Shown here piece after piece: positions 37,090-49,800 of a DNA stretch of 64,000 nt. The first letter of the stretch is position 1; every line of letters starts with the position of its first letter. Source of the stretch: Prinia subflava (lineage: Eukaryota > Chordata > Aves > Passeriformes > Cisticolidae); contig NC_086248.1 in NCBI RefSeq assembly GCF_021018805.1, forward strand, positions 60,955,985-61,019,984. The letters are read 5' to 3'. Below the pieces are notes generated by a model. It was not told where the DNA came from. It ran no database searches and saw only the letters and a list, made by a program, of their open reading frames with translations. The position numbers were made by a program, and so were the translations under genes.

Positions 37090-37226
37090 CAGAGTTTTCA
37101 TCGGTTTATTTGCTTTTTTTATTAACTGGGGCTGGTGGAGAGGGCTCTCCTGGCCAGAAGAATATTTGCACATATATATTTGTATATATTTTTGGTGGGG
37201 TTCTCCCCACATTTTACTCTTTCTTG

Positions 37227-37477
37227 ATGACTCCTGGAGGTGGTAGTGGGCCCATGAAAGACTGTGAATACAGTCAGATCAGCACACACAGCTCTTCGTC
37301 TCCCATGGAGTCTCCCCATAAGAAAAAGAAATCAGTTCCCAAGAGAAAATGGGAGGTTTTTCCTGGAAGAAACAAATTCTTCTGCAATGGGAGGATCATG
37401 ATGGCACGACAGACTGGAGTCTTCTACCTGACTCTTGTTCTCATCTTGGTCACCAGTGGACTCTTCTTTGCATTTGA
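37227..37477 (+). CDS. ZDHHC14: ZDHHC14, coding exon 1 (palmitoyltransferase N-terminus)
   Basis: The exon encodes residues 1-83 plus two bases of codon 84 (GA-, Asp by homology). It opens [20 protein letters not shown] and continues with a Ser-rich stretch, the basic run [25 protein letters not shown], and the first transmembrane helix (about 64-83, [15 protein letters not shown] onward). This matches the N-terminus of vertebrate ZDHHC14 closely. The start is the first in-frame ATG after a stop at 37041, though its context is weak (T at -3, A at +4). The donor is GA|GTAAGT at 37477/37478. ZDHHC14 transfers palmitate to cysteines of membrane proteins in the Golgi and ER; the catalytic DHHC domain is encoded downstream, beyond the window. 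ZDHHC9 and ZDHHC18 are the nearest paralogues, but the [11 protein letters not shown] segment fits ZDHHC14 best. Confidence 0.95.
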
Positions 37478-40400
37478 GTAAGTGACTTTAAAGTCTTCAT
37501 ATATTCCTTCTCCTCCTCTAGTTATTTATTTTCTGGCTGAAAGCAAAATTAAAATTTTTATTTAGGAGAGAATGCTGATTGAGTTACACTGGTGTTGATT
37601 TATATAACTGAAAACATGATCTGATAAAATGCTGAGGGGTGCACAGTACAGTTTGGGTTGTCATACTCTGTGGAAAACTAGTGAGAATTAAGGTGGATGT
37701 TGCTTTTATACTACAGGTTTCCAGCTCTTGCTGGTGTTGAAAGAGGAGTGTAAAACAGCAGGTTTGAGATGACCAGGAAATTACGAAGCTCCTCATCTAT
37801 CAGTTACTCTGAGAATCAAGACTGGCCCATGCAAAAGTATTGACCCTTTGTCACAGAAGTGAATGCAAGAAAATCAGTATTTTTCATTAGTATATGAATC
37901 AGGCATATTTGTTTGTTTGTTTTTCTATTGATACCGTTTTAATAGCTTGTAGATGAGATTTCAAAGTGAGGAGAAAAAAAAAAGAGCTGGACAATTTTAC
38001 ATGTACCTAGCTTTCCACCACTAGGTAACAGCATTACTTTCTCTTTGTGATAACTTGTATGTGAGTTTAGTCTTAGGTTAGGCTACATTTGCTTTGGAGG
38101 TTTGGACTTTTGTATTTTTTTGAGTAAGCTTCTGGCATCCTTCTAGGGCCTTGTTCTCTATAGCTCTGGAGTCCTCTTCATCTGTACAAAGTGAACACAC
38201 AGCGACAGCAAATCAAATATACTGATTTTTGCTCTTAAGTTGTAGTAGTTAAATTAACTACACATGGCAATAAAGAATTAGGCACTTGATGTGAGCAATA
38301 TAGTTTAACTTTTGTTTACTTACTTTTATTTAGGAACCAAGTACAAAGAAGCTTATACTTCCTATAAGAATAATTGAGTTATCTTAAAGAGTTAGTGCTC
38401 CTTGACCTGCTTTAAATTATTGTAGTTTGACTTGTGGCAGGAAAATATCTTCAAATTACTTTTTTCTGCAGTAAGAACTATTATTTATAACTAAGCTTCA
38501 GTGTTGCCTCCACAATTTGTTTTGCTAAGCAGTACAGTTGAAAACCAAAAGCTATTTATTACTTGGTGTCTTCAAGCAAGAAGATAGGGACATTAACAAA
38601 CCCCAAATTGTACCTGTTAAATGTAGATCATCTTAACAATAGCAGTAAAGAAAGTAAAAATGCTCAGCAGGTAACCAGTGACTAAATGTGAGCTCAGTAG
38701 ATGAATTGTCATTAGTGGGCTCCAGGTTACTTTAGAGGGGTTTATTAAATGTAAATATTCAGCACGCATTATGAAGCTGCTTAAGTATCATTTGAGTAGT
38801 TGAAATAACACAGACGATGGTATCCATGCTGCAAGTGTGTTTACTTTCTTGGTTTTAAACTGGTATTAAAGGTGTAACCTGATAGTATTGCATTAGGACT
38901 GGGTGCTACTCTATTCTGTTTGCCATGATTAAGCTTTTGGAAAGCTTTTCTATGTGGGCTGACACTTCAGTCTCATCACCTTCAGCACAGCCTCTGGAGC
39001 CTGCTGGACTTCCTGCAAATACCAGAATGTAAATGTAGGGTTGAAAGTATAATGTTTTATAATCAGGATTGTAAAACTGATTTATTAAGCCACCGTTTGC
39101 AATTTTTTATATGCTTTAACATTTTGATCTTTCAGAGATAAATTTGCTTTGCAGCTGCATGATTCAGAATTGCTAAAGCAGGATGAGCTGCTAGCTGCTC
39201 ATCACCTTCTGATTTCATCACTACTGTGAGCTACATGCTCTACCAGAGTTGAATTCTGCAGCTTCCATCATGTCTTTGAGAATATTTGCAGTGTAACCAT
39301 ATGTGATTGACAAGATTTTTAGTCAAGGATTTTCATATATAGTTGGTGCTTATTCTTACTGGCAGTCTTGAAGCAGGGAGGATTCTTGGGCTTTATATAA
39401 TAGAACTGTATAAATTCTCTGTGTCTGTAGTGGTCTTGAGTCATTCTTGTATCACTTGCACTTTCCTAAGGAAAATCAAAGTAGAGGGTGGTAATGGTAT
39501 TTCATTTTTATAATGGTAAGGTAGATTTTGGTCTTTAGAAAGCACTTGCATTGAAAAATTATTACTCATCCTCTGAAGGCTGATTAAAACCCAAATCTAA
39601 AGACTGTGAGAATGGTGTTCAGTACGTCTATGATGGTTAAACTGTAGAGGATTGTTAATGTTAGAAAAAGAGAGAAGTCTCTTATTGAAGGGTGTGACTT
39701 CCAAGCAGTTTCTACTTGTGTCTGTTTGTAGTAGTGTGAAGATGCTATTTATTGAGCAGTGATAACATCCCGAGTTTAAGTGTTACTCCCATGATTGGCT
39801 GATTTGGTTATGGTGTTCCTCATTGATCAGCTATCTATTGAATATGACAGAGATGTCTTTCAATCCTTTGAGTACCTTTGGAGCAAAGTGATTTTTAAAT
39901 GAACATGTGCCTTGTGTGTCTGAAACGTAAGGTCAAACTGCCATTGGACAGGAAGGTACCCTGTATGTTCGTGAAAATATTTGTTGTTTTTTGCTACAGT
40001 GAAAATAAATTATTTTGTTCCCTTTGGTTTTGGCAACTTGAAAATGGATTCTCGTTGTTCAAGTCATTCCCTGGTTACGGACTGGGAAGTGGAGAAGTAG
40101 AAAAAATTATTTGACAGCCAGTTCCTTAGAAAGCATCATGTCAACATGAACAGTTGTCCTTTATACTTTGGCTTTGTTTGTTCCTTTAGTGTGATTTCCC
40201 TCCCTTCTATTTTACTCTTGACATCCATACATCCAGAGCTGTATCTCATGTGCTTTGGAATACTCTCCAGGGAAGAAATACTTTTCTCGGAGTCAACAAA
40301 TCCTGTGTCTCCAAAAGCAAACATATGTCACGCATCTTGACCTGTATAGCTTTTGACATTGAGTCATGCCTCTGTAATATTTGTTTCTTTATATTTATGC

Positions 40401-43400
40401 TTTTGTGCTTTTTTTCCCTGCCTACTTTTTCCAGCTTCTGCTTTCAGCTGATTTTATTCCTTTCTCTATGTTGACTTTTATGTCTCACGTACTCGAAGTG
40501 CATCACCACTTCTTCCTTTTATCATTTCACTGTTCTTTTTCATTTTCAAAGAGATAAGCCAGAATTTGCTTAAAAGAAAAACAACAAACCATGAGTTTTC
40601 AAGCAGGTAAAATATTTATAAGTCCCGCTTCCCTCCCTTTCTAAAGGAAGAGAATGCAAATAACAAGCAGTCTTATTTCTATAACTTGTTTATTAAATGT
40701 AACATGAATGATTGCAAGCAGTTTTGGGTCCTAAGAGGGATACTGTACTGAGTTGTTCTTAAAACCTATACCTACTTTAAATTGCTCAAGATGAGACACC
40801 ACAAATTACTGAATTTGTCCTTGAAATTTGGGTATGTTACTCTACCTTGAAACTTTTTCTAACCCTAACACTGAGTTACTTAGCTGTTTTTTCTTTTTTC
40901 TTGTAAATTTGGCCTGGTGTTGCATTTTGGTTTTTCCCTTTGCCTTGCATTGGTACACAGACATGTCTATTTTTCCAAACTATTTAGCACTCATTTATCA
41001 GGTAGCTGCATTTAAAGCTTAGAAAACAGATTCCTCTCCACAGAGCAAAGATAGCATCTGTAACTGAAGGGCAGATCTGTTGCTGTGTGTAGCCAGTTCA
41101 ACCATTGTATTTACATGTATGTAAAGTCCTTCATTTGTGGAAAAGAGGCACTTACATACTTCATAATTACTGCCCTTAGCTATGTATACATATTCAAAAG
41201 AAATAAGAGCCCTTTATGCTCATGGTCGTTTAGGGTTCTGTTTCTATAGGTTACAGGAAAGCAAAATGGAGGCTGAATGGCATTTAACACAGTAGGATTT
41301 GTGAGACAAACATGTTGTTAAATGGCAAATCTCGTGTGGATGCACAAGGGGACGAGTTCCAGAACAGTGGCTGACGCCCTCGGCTGTGTCCGTACTGTGA
41401 GGTGCCTCTGAGAGCTCCCTTTGCTCCTGAGCCTCGCTGGGCAGGTCGCAGGAAGGAACATGTCTGCACCTGAGCTGCTTCAACTCAGGCAGGCAAATCC
41501 AACTTCCCATGAAACGTGGGTTTAAGTGAAGATGCCGACTGAACTGCATTGACTCAGGCACAGTCATGTTTTCTTCTGTCAACTTATTTGCAGGGTGAGT
41601 GGCTCTGGAAGAAGGTTGAAGCAGATGGTAGGATGCTGGAAGGGTTGAAGCAGTGCAGCTTTTTTCTCTGTAAATGTGAATCAGAGCCCTATCACTTCTG
41701 ATACCATTTGACGCTTGCACTGATTCAGCAAGCTGGAGGGTTTTTTAGTTTGTTTGTTTTGAGCTAACTAACACTTGATTTTTTTTACTTTTTTTTTGTG
41801 ACCATTTGTGTAATTGCAAAAGATGTATACTGGAAAATTATTTAAACTGAGGCTGTTTATGTGCATACGTGTGTACAAACCATTGATTTCTTGCTCTCGC
41901 CGTTGCTGGCAACCTGCTCCTGCCTGCCACTCTGCAAACCAGTGTGACTGGAGGACATTCATGAGTCACATTTTCTGATGCTGTGTGGATTGTTCAATAT
42001 TGAACTCCTGTGCCAAAGTGGTGTAACCTGCTGCTCACTGTGACAAACTTCTGTGTGTACACACTGATGTCAGTAAGCTGAGCATTTTCACTGTGCTATC
42101 AACAACCCTTCTTGTTTTATGGCAACTGTTTTCGGCTCTTGCAAGAGCTGGCCTCCTAGCATGAGGCTGTATGCCAAGTAGATGGAATCTTCATCTAATA
42201 ACCTCCTTTATCTTTGTTCCTCTGCTCTTAAGATAAGTAAGTTACTTGTGTCTCTTGATGACCATCTCCTTAAACTATGAGTTCCTTAAAAGAAGGTGCT
42301 ACCAATCTGACTGTTAAAGGCTGCTCTAAACTTACAGAGCATTTCCAGCTGAAGATGTCAAAATGGATTTTAAAGCAAAAATCATATATAAACTAAAGTT
42401 ATTATTCAACAAGAGAACTGCATCCTTTTCTGCATGGAAGGCAGTTGCTGCCTAATTGTGCATGGTGACATAGGTGAGTGCAGTGTTGAGCAGGTATTCT
42501 TTTCTCCATTTTTCTTCTTTTTTTTTTTTTTTAAACCTGTCATTAAAATTAAACCAGAGGACTATTTCTGTTCCTCATTTTGTCATATTACGCATCTCTG
42601 AGAACTTAGTGAAAAAGACATGGAATACAGTGAGTCCGATTTTCAGGGTTTACACTTTGTATTGAGCAAATGATACTGTCAGTTTGTAAGGGACCATATG
42701 CATTCGGAGCAGAATGCTTATTCTTTGCACTTAATTGCCCTGAAAATGTTAACTCTCAGAATGAAATACCTCTCATGTACTAAATATATCTAATACTTTT
42801 TTCTTGACAAGGGACTTTTCTTCATTACAAAGGAGTTTGCTTAATCCCCTAAGTTTCTTAGTGATCTGAGCAAGTATGAATGCAGAAGTTTCCCCCTGGC
42901 CAAGAAGAGCAGTTTTGTACTACCATATGTCAAAAGGAGCATGTCACTGAGCAGGTATGTCAGTGTAAACTTGTAAACCTGCTTTGAAGGAATTACATAA
43001 ATTGAAATCCTTCTGCCCAGAAATTAACTAATGGCACTTGATATTACGTCATGCACTTCTGTTTTCAAGGCTGGGTCATGGAAATGGACTATGGTTAAAT
43101 GCTTCATCTTTTGGAGTAAAATTCTGTGAGGATAACAGAAGGATAACCTCTCACACTTTTAGAAGTCATGTCTTCTTTACTTCCCCTGAAACTGCAGAAA
43201 TTTTAATGGTCTTGTAACACTAACCTGCTTTCTAAAACAGATGTTGAACAGCTTTTTTTCTTTCTTTAGGAGCGTGTTTGGTTTGTTGGGTTTTGGTGGT
43301 TTTGTATTTTTGTTTTAGCTGGGGATTTTTTTTATTTAGCTTAGTTGATGGCCTTTATCTGCTGTTTCATGGAGAAGTTTTGAACTCCTTTTTTTTTTAA

Positions 43401-43765
43401 AAAATTTTCTGCTTATATTCCATCTTTGTGGAGGTGCAGGGAAATGAAAATAGGGACTATAGTGGTATAATGGAATGTCAGCTTCTGGGATGTTGGTTTC
43501 TCAAATCTTATCATTTGGGGACCTTGAGGAAATCATTGTGTAGCTTTGGATCATCAGTACACTTGAATCTTCAGAGTGAAATGTGAACATTAGTGGTCAC
43601 CTTTGCCTGATGTTAGCCAAACCCTTGGGAAATTCCATCACTGCTGGCTGGTGGGTGATTTCTAGGCTCACCATTAGTGTTGCAGATAGGTGTAAATCCT
43701 AACCTTGAATATTTTATATTCATTCCAGAGAAGGGGGGAAAGAGGTAATTTTAATAATTTATTCT

Positions 43766-43802
43766 TATATATATATATATATGTATGTATGTATGTATGT
43801 TT
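43766..43802 (+). repeat. Compound microsatellite (TA)n(GTAT)n
   Basis: About eight TA units run straight into about five GTAT units. It is a typical compound microsatellite within ZDHHC14 intron 1 and is likely polymorphic. Confidence 0.9.
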
Positions 43803-46800
43803 ATATGTGTCTTCAAATGTTTGCAAATACTGATGGCTAATACTTCTCTACATCTTGAATCTCCAGAATATGAGTTTTGACATGTAATCTTGTGACAGTT
43901 GCTTGATAAATCTATCTCAATTTATCACTCAAAAGTTTGAGGTTTCTATTGTTATCTGCATATTATGCCTGTTTTATTTTGTCCTTCCCTGAGTAGGTGC
44001 TGTTGTCCCTTTGTCTGAATGAATGTGTGTTAAAGGTATAAAATGTATCTTTTGGAGGCTAGTGTAGTCGTGGTAAATAACTTTCCACTATTGAAATCTC
44101 CATCTATTCTTGGAAGACACTTGTATGGTCATGTGGATATCTAGAAGTCTTCTCCTGTCAACTCTGCAGAAATTTTCATTTGTGTTTTAAAGGAAAGATG
44201 GTATTTTTCAGCTGTTTTTTCAAGTCAGTTTCTCAGGAATCACTTTATATGTTTAGGTTCATGTGAAGTATTCTTTTCATTCATGTTGAAAATTGGACTA
44301 ATTATGCAAAAAATCTTTCCTGCTACATGATTTCATTTCTGTCATAGCTGTCATGTTGCATTATTATTATTTTGTAAATGGCATTTCATACAAAACAAAG
44401 TATCTCAGTGGATCTGGATGACCAAGAAATTATCTTCTGGGTGTGGGCAGGGGGAGGGCTAGCAAAATACTGTATTAAAGAATATCTGCGGGTTTTAATA
44501 TATTTTAACACCTAAGTTTACTTTTTAAGTAGTTAAGTAGTTAAAAACCCCAGCAAAATAAAGCTTCTAATGGAAGAGTGCAGCATTCTAGTGCAGCTTT
44601 GCACTGTTGCCTGTAGCATTCAAGCACAAACTAATTAATGAAAAAGTGAAAACTGCTGCAGAAGAGGAGAAAACTGGGAATGTTTTTAACTTTCTAAGCT
44701 GCATGCGTGTTTCAAAATGGCTCAGTCAGAAAACCCTACAACACTAGCTTAAAATACTGTAAGATTTTGAAAATTTGCTTAAAGAGTTGAACAGTTTTAT
44801 CTAGGAGATTTTTCTTCTCCTGATAGGTGATTATTGCAAGTGAGGTTGTACTAGCTGATGATCACTGCAGGTCCAGGCTGCCAGTAAATGTTCGCACATA
44901 GCAGGGCAGTTCATCTTTCATGTTACAAAGGTGATAGAGAAAGGGGGAAAATCCCCCGAAGTCAGCTGGAGCTACCAAAAGTTTTATAACTTCATGTAAT
45001 TACAGCCCATTTGTTTTTCAGAATTTAATACAAAACTGTAAAGTGGATAAATTTTTTACAAATCAAAGAAAGAGACAAACTGAGAAATCAAGATGAAGCC
45101 TATATGTAATAGCCTCAAATAAAATTCTGTTTATATTTCTCATGTTGTAGAAGTACTAAATGTTACTAACATAAAACATATTTACAGGAGGATGCTGAAG
45201 TTGTTCTGCAGTTTTGGTTTTGGGCACAGCCTGTCCCTTACTCTCTTGTTTCTGTTCGTGTTTGAGCTCCTGCTCATACTGCAGTGAATAGGCAAAGGGG
45301 CTTTGCGTTTGCAAAGCTGACCGTGGGCTTTCTGCAGAGTGCATCAGTGGCACTCCTACCCAAATGGATCCTAGAGCTTCAACTACTAAGTTGACAGTGT
45401 GCTGTAGGGCTGTATGATTATATATGATTATACAATTCTGTATACGATCACTTCCATTTCATCAGTGTCCATAGGGTTTCTTCACATTATTTTGGGATGG
45501 TGCCTAATGAAGTCTTACATAATGAGCTTGGCTAATGAGATCACAGCTGGTTTTGTTTCATGTTTTTCTACCCCTACTGTCCCCTGAAGTTGCTTACTGC
45601 AATAAATACTGGCAGTGTGCATTTGTTGTGGTAAATATACAGTCAGTTCAGCTGTTTCTATAAATTTTACTTTTATTAAAAAAAAATGAAACAAATCAAA
45701 TAGAATCAAATTGAAAACAGAGAACTCAGAAGCTGATGTACATAAAACCCGAAGTTTGTAAATTTCATATCATAGTTTATTTGCAAGATAACATTTTTAC
45801 ATTGTCTGCATTGCATGAATCTATGAAATTAGTTTGAAGGCTTTAGTATACATTTCTTGTACATATGATCAATATATATCAGCTTTTAAGAGTAAGGAAC
45901 AGATAGATTAGAATATGTTAGTATTTTAACATAAATACTTGGCATAATACTCCATATTATGAATGTAGATTAAACACCATGGTCAGGAGTTGGAAGCTTC
46001 CTCTTCCGCCCACCTTGCGAAAGGCGTACCAATGCAAAATTTGTGTGATTTTGATAAATTTTCTATCCCCTCTTTTTTGAACTGTGTATCACTGTCTGTA
46101 TATCAGGAACTTGCAGTCTTGGTCTTGCATGTCCATTATACTTCTAAGATACCCCACTGGTTATGAATGCCATGATTCTAGGTGCGAGAAGTAAGTGTCA
46201 GACCAGCCTGTACTTAAATTTTGCTGGCATGCTTGTTTGTGCACATGGTGTGGGTTTTCATGGCACATCTATGCATGTTCCTTAGTAAACATTTTTATTA
46301 ACAAAAAGGGTTTTCTAGTGTTCAGTTAGTATATAGAAGAGTTATAATTGTTCCTTATTTGGAACTGTGCAGAGCAGTTACAAGTACTACACAGAAAAGT
46401 AAAAACTAGAATAGCTGTGACTTGTCTCTCGTCAGCATTGCAACTCATTCATAAACTTGCTTCTTATGTGTGTGGTTTCCTTAGAGCTGAAGCTCATAAT
46501 GCTTCCATATGAGGAAAAATACAATTTTTAAGATACTTTTATTATTTAACATGATTTGAACTCTTTCCAGGGCTGAGAGGCATTGGGTATGGGAACAGCA
46601 AGTAAACTCTATCATTAGTCAGGGTAGATGGGTTCATGAAGTGTGATACCAAAGATTGGAGTGCAGTGTTAATAGGGTACATTCACTTCTGATTTGCTTT
46701 GGTGCATTAGTTTGGAGAAAACTCGTGGAGGAACCCTATTTAATGACTGATACCTGACTGGGGAGAAGGAATGAGAAAAAAGAGCCTTGGACCCTTCTCA

Positions 46801-46865
46801 GTTGTGTTCAGTGACAAGACACAAAATAAATTACCATTAAAACAGAAGAGGGGTGGGGAAGTTTG

Positions 46866-46886
46866 TTTTTTTTTTTTTTTTTTTTT
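46866..46886 (+). repeat. Poly-T tract
   Basis: An uninterrupted run of 21 T in the intron, with no attached retroposon recognised. Confidence 0.9.
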
Positions 46887-49800
46887 CTTGCAGTCTGCTT
46901 CCCTGTTTGTTTCGATTTATGGGATGTTTTTTGCTGTGAGACTGATTTAACGTGGGCATAGGTTGCCCAGTGAGACTATGGACATACTGAAAACCAACCA
47001 GATCCAGACCTGAGCAGTCTCCTCTAGCTGATGCTGCTTTCATCTGGAGTAGTTAGACTGAATTTTCAGAGGTCCTATCCTACCTCAGCTGCTCTGTGTT
47101 ATCTATCAAAATCAGAGAGCTTACCATAACTCAGCAAAGCAAGATGTTTTTAATCTAGCAAGATAATTCTAATCTTGTTTTGATGACTCATTCATCACCT
47201 GCATACTTTATGAGAACTTCAGTTTTATCTGGTCGTAAAATATGAACCTAAAGTCTCAGTCTAACAAAACTTAAAATTTTCTAGTGAAAGTCATAGCTGT
47301 CCTTTCTGACCCTTCTCTTTTCTCACATTTGAATGTGGCTTTGTCAGTTCAAAGTGCATTTTCAAAGAGTTTCTGGAGGTTCTTTTCCTGGTTTTTTTCT
47401 GCTGTTGCTCACCAAGTTTTGCCCTCTACTATTCATCTGGCTTTTGCTGAATTACAGTTGGTATGTTCTTTTCTTATATATAACAGCATTAAGTTTTAAT
47501 AAATTTCATACAGAAGAATGTCTTTGTATACAGTTGTTCCAGCAGTGTTATATGTTCATCAAGGTGTCTTTGTCTTGCTTCTGTAAACTTTTTTCTCCTT
47601 CCATCAATATTCCTAGACACTTGTTCACTTTTTAATGGGTTAAGATCACTGTTGCTGTAGAAGGGATGTGAAGTCAGTAAAGTGAAATTGAAAGACTAAA
47701 CTTTTCCCTTTCTATAGCCATAAAAAATGAGTGTGTTATTTTTTTTCCTGTAATCTGCATTGTTTGCCTGTATCATTATGCAGATACGTGAAATCATGGA
47801 GTCTGTCTCCTAGCACTTGAGCCAGCTCAAAAAGTCCTTTGGATCCTGCAGGTTCAGCCTCCTCATTGAGCCTCCTACTTGACAAAACCAGCTTCAGATC
47901 AGCTTCTGTACCTTAAATGATAGTGTGTTCCAGCTTCTGAACTCCTAGATCTGAATGAAATGGCTTGTCTGAAAAGCTGCTAAAGCTGGATTAATTATCT
48001 TTGGGGAACAGTAAACACCCTAGATATGTCAGATTAGTCCAAGCTCTCTTTAAAAGGTGATTTGCTTAAAAAAATTTAATGTGTAAATAATTCCAGTAAG
48101 GCAGGTGTCCAGTTCTGGATTAAAAATTGGAAATAAAATAATAAGAGAAGAAAGCTTAAATGATACAGAGTGTATTTTATTGAAGCAATATATAAAAATA
48201 TATATATGAATCTATGTACCATAGCAGCTATCAGAATTAAGTTTCTCCAAGGCTGGTGAAAGCCAAGGGGGGCATCTTCCCATACCACATATCCAAGGCA
48301 CTCTTATTTTAGAGTGAACTTCATGTCTGTAGACCTGTCTGCTTTGCTTGAGAAGCCAGACGCTGACATTCTGCTCAAGAACTCGAACAAAACTTGAAAG
48401 TATTTTATAGAAGCATCCCATTCCTTTCTGTTTACAAGTCTCCATTGCAGGAAGATGAATGATGTTGTAGAGTGCTGAAAAGGACCCACCTCTTCCCTTC
48501 TCCAAGCCTCAGATGTCACTTCTTTTGTCTTGCTCTGCTGTTTTCTCCGCCCAGTGGTGAGCCACTTCAGGGAGTTCCCTTCCTGCACAAAGCCTATCCT
48601 TCCCTTCTGCCCACACAAAGAAAAACTTCTGCTGCTTTTGATCACTGAGCTGAATCCCTAAATATTCAGAAAAAATGGTATTACTAGTGGGAGGCAGGAG
48701 GTTGTCATATGATCTTTGCTGTGATTTGGAGCTGTATCCTAACTTTTGGAAACCTGTTAAATAGTCTTGGCTCTTTGGCATCTGTGAGGGTGCAAGCTGA
48801 ACATCTTAGTTGCCTAATGAAAATCTACGGAGTTCTGACTTTTTAACCATACTTTATTTCTGAAGTAACTGGGTTGTAGTTTGTAGAACTTGAACTGCAG
48901 CATCTTTCAAATAGCACCCCTTAGTTGTTCATGTTAGGGATTTTCTGATTTTTCTTTTTAAAGACATCCCATTTGTAACACAACACAGAGGCAGTAACTG
49001 AAGCAGTTTCTTCCTGCATAATTACTTGGGTAGTCTGTATTCCCCATTTCCAGACTGCAGAGCTAATGTATTGTATTGCATGTGATAGCAGAGTCTGTGG
49101 AAAGCTCCATGAGTGCTTCTTGACTTTAGTCTTTATGAAAATAGCTCAAAATATGCTAAACAGAACCAGGAAGGGAGTATTGTCAATCCTGGCCATTTCT
49201 CCCAGCTTCAGCTGAGACAGCAAACAACATAGGGAAATAGCGTGTTTCTTCACAGTCCCATTTAGTTGCCTGCTTGGGTGGAGTTTTTGTTTTATTGGTT
49301 TGTTTACTATTGTAAATGTTGAAACTTTCAGCTTAGGAGGTTGAAGTTAGCACAGTAAAGCAGTTAATGGAAATCTGAACAGCCTGCATGCAAGAGACTG
49401 TTGGAGTGTATGTCTCTGCTCACAGAGCGATTAAAAAATGGCCTTTAAAATGATTTTGTTAAATAAGACACCTAAAGCTAATTGGAGCAGAAGACATCAT
49501 CTGTAGAGCAGAAGACAGGGAGGAAGTTGTGGACTGAAATCTGACAGAGATTAATCTCATTCAACATAAGACCTTGAAAAGGGTAATCATTCTTTTATAA
49601 GACACAAAACTCAGAAGACTCTCTTCACCTTGAGGTGTGGAGACTTTCAGACTTCTCATCACTGATGAGATCAGTGTTCATCTTTAGAGTAGAATATGGG
49701 GTTTTTTTCCCCTCCACAGACTCTTTTAGGATCAAGCTGCACTCTGCATTGTTTTTTTAATACTAGCCTCTGAAAGCTGGAATCTTATTTCCAGTACTTG

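Noticed and set aside
37059..37226. Possible 56-residue N-terminal extension of ZDHHC14
   Set aside because: The frame is open upstream of the start but opens with TTG, contains no ATG, and is closed by TGA at 37041. The known protein begins at the ATG at 37227.
41244..41720. 158-codon minus-strand open frame
   Set aside because: No family is recognised, there are no splice-site-bounded exons, and it lies in the ZDHHC14 intron. It is most simply a chance frame.
45156..45353. Minus-strand frame rich in Glu, Gln and Lys, resembling a coiled coil
   Set aside because: It has only 65 codons, starts with GTG, has no recognisable family and no convincing exon boundaries.
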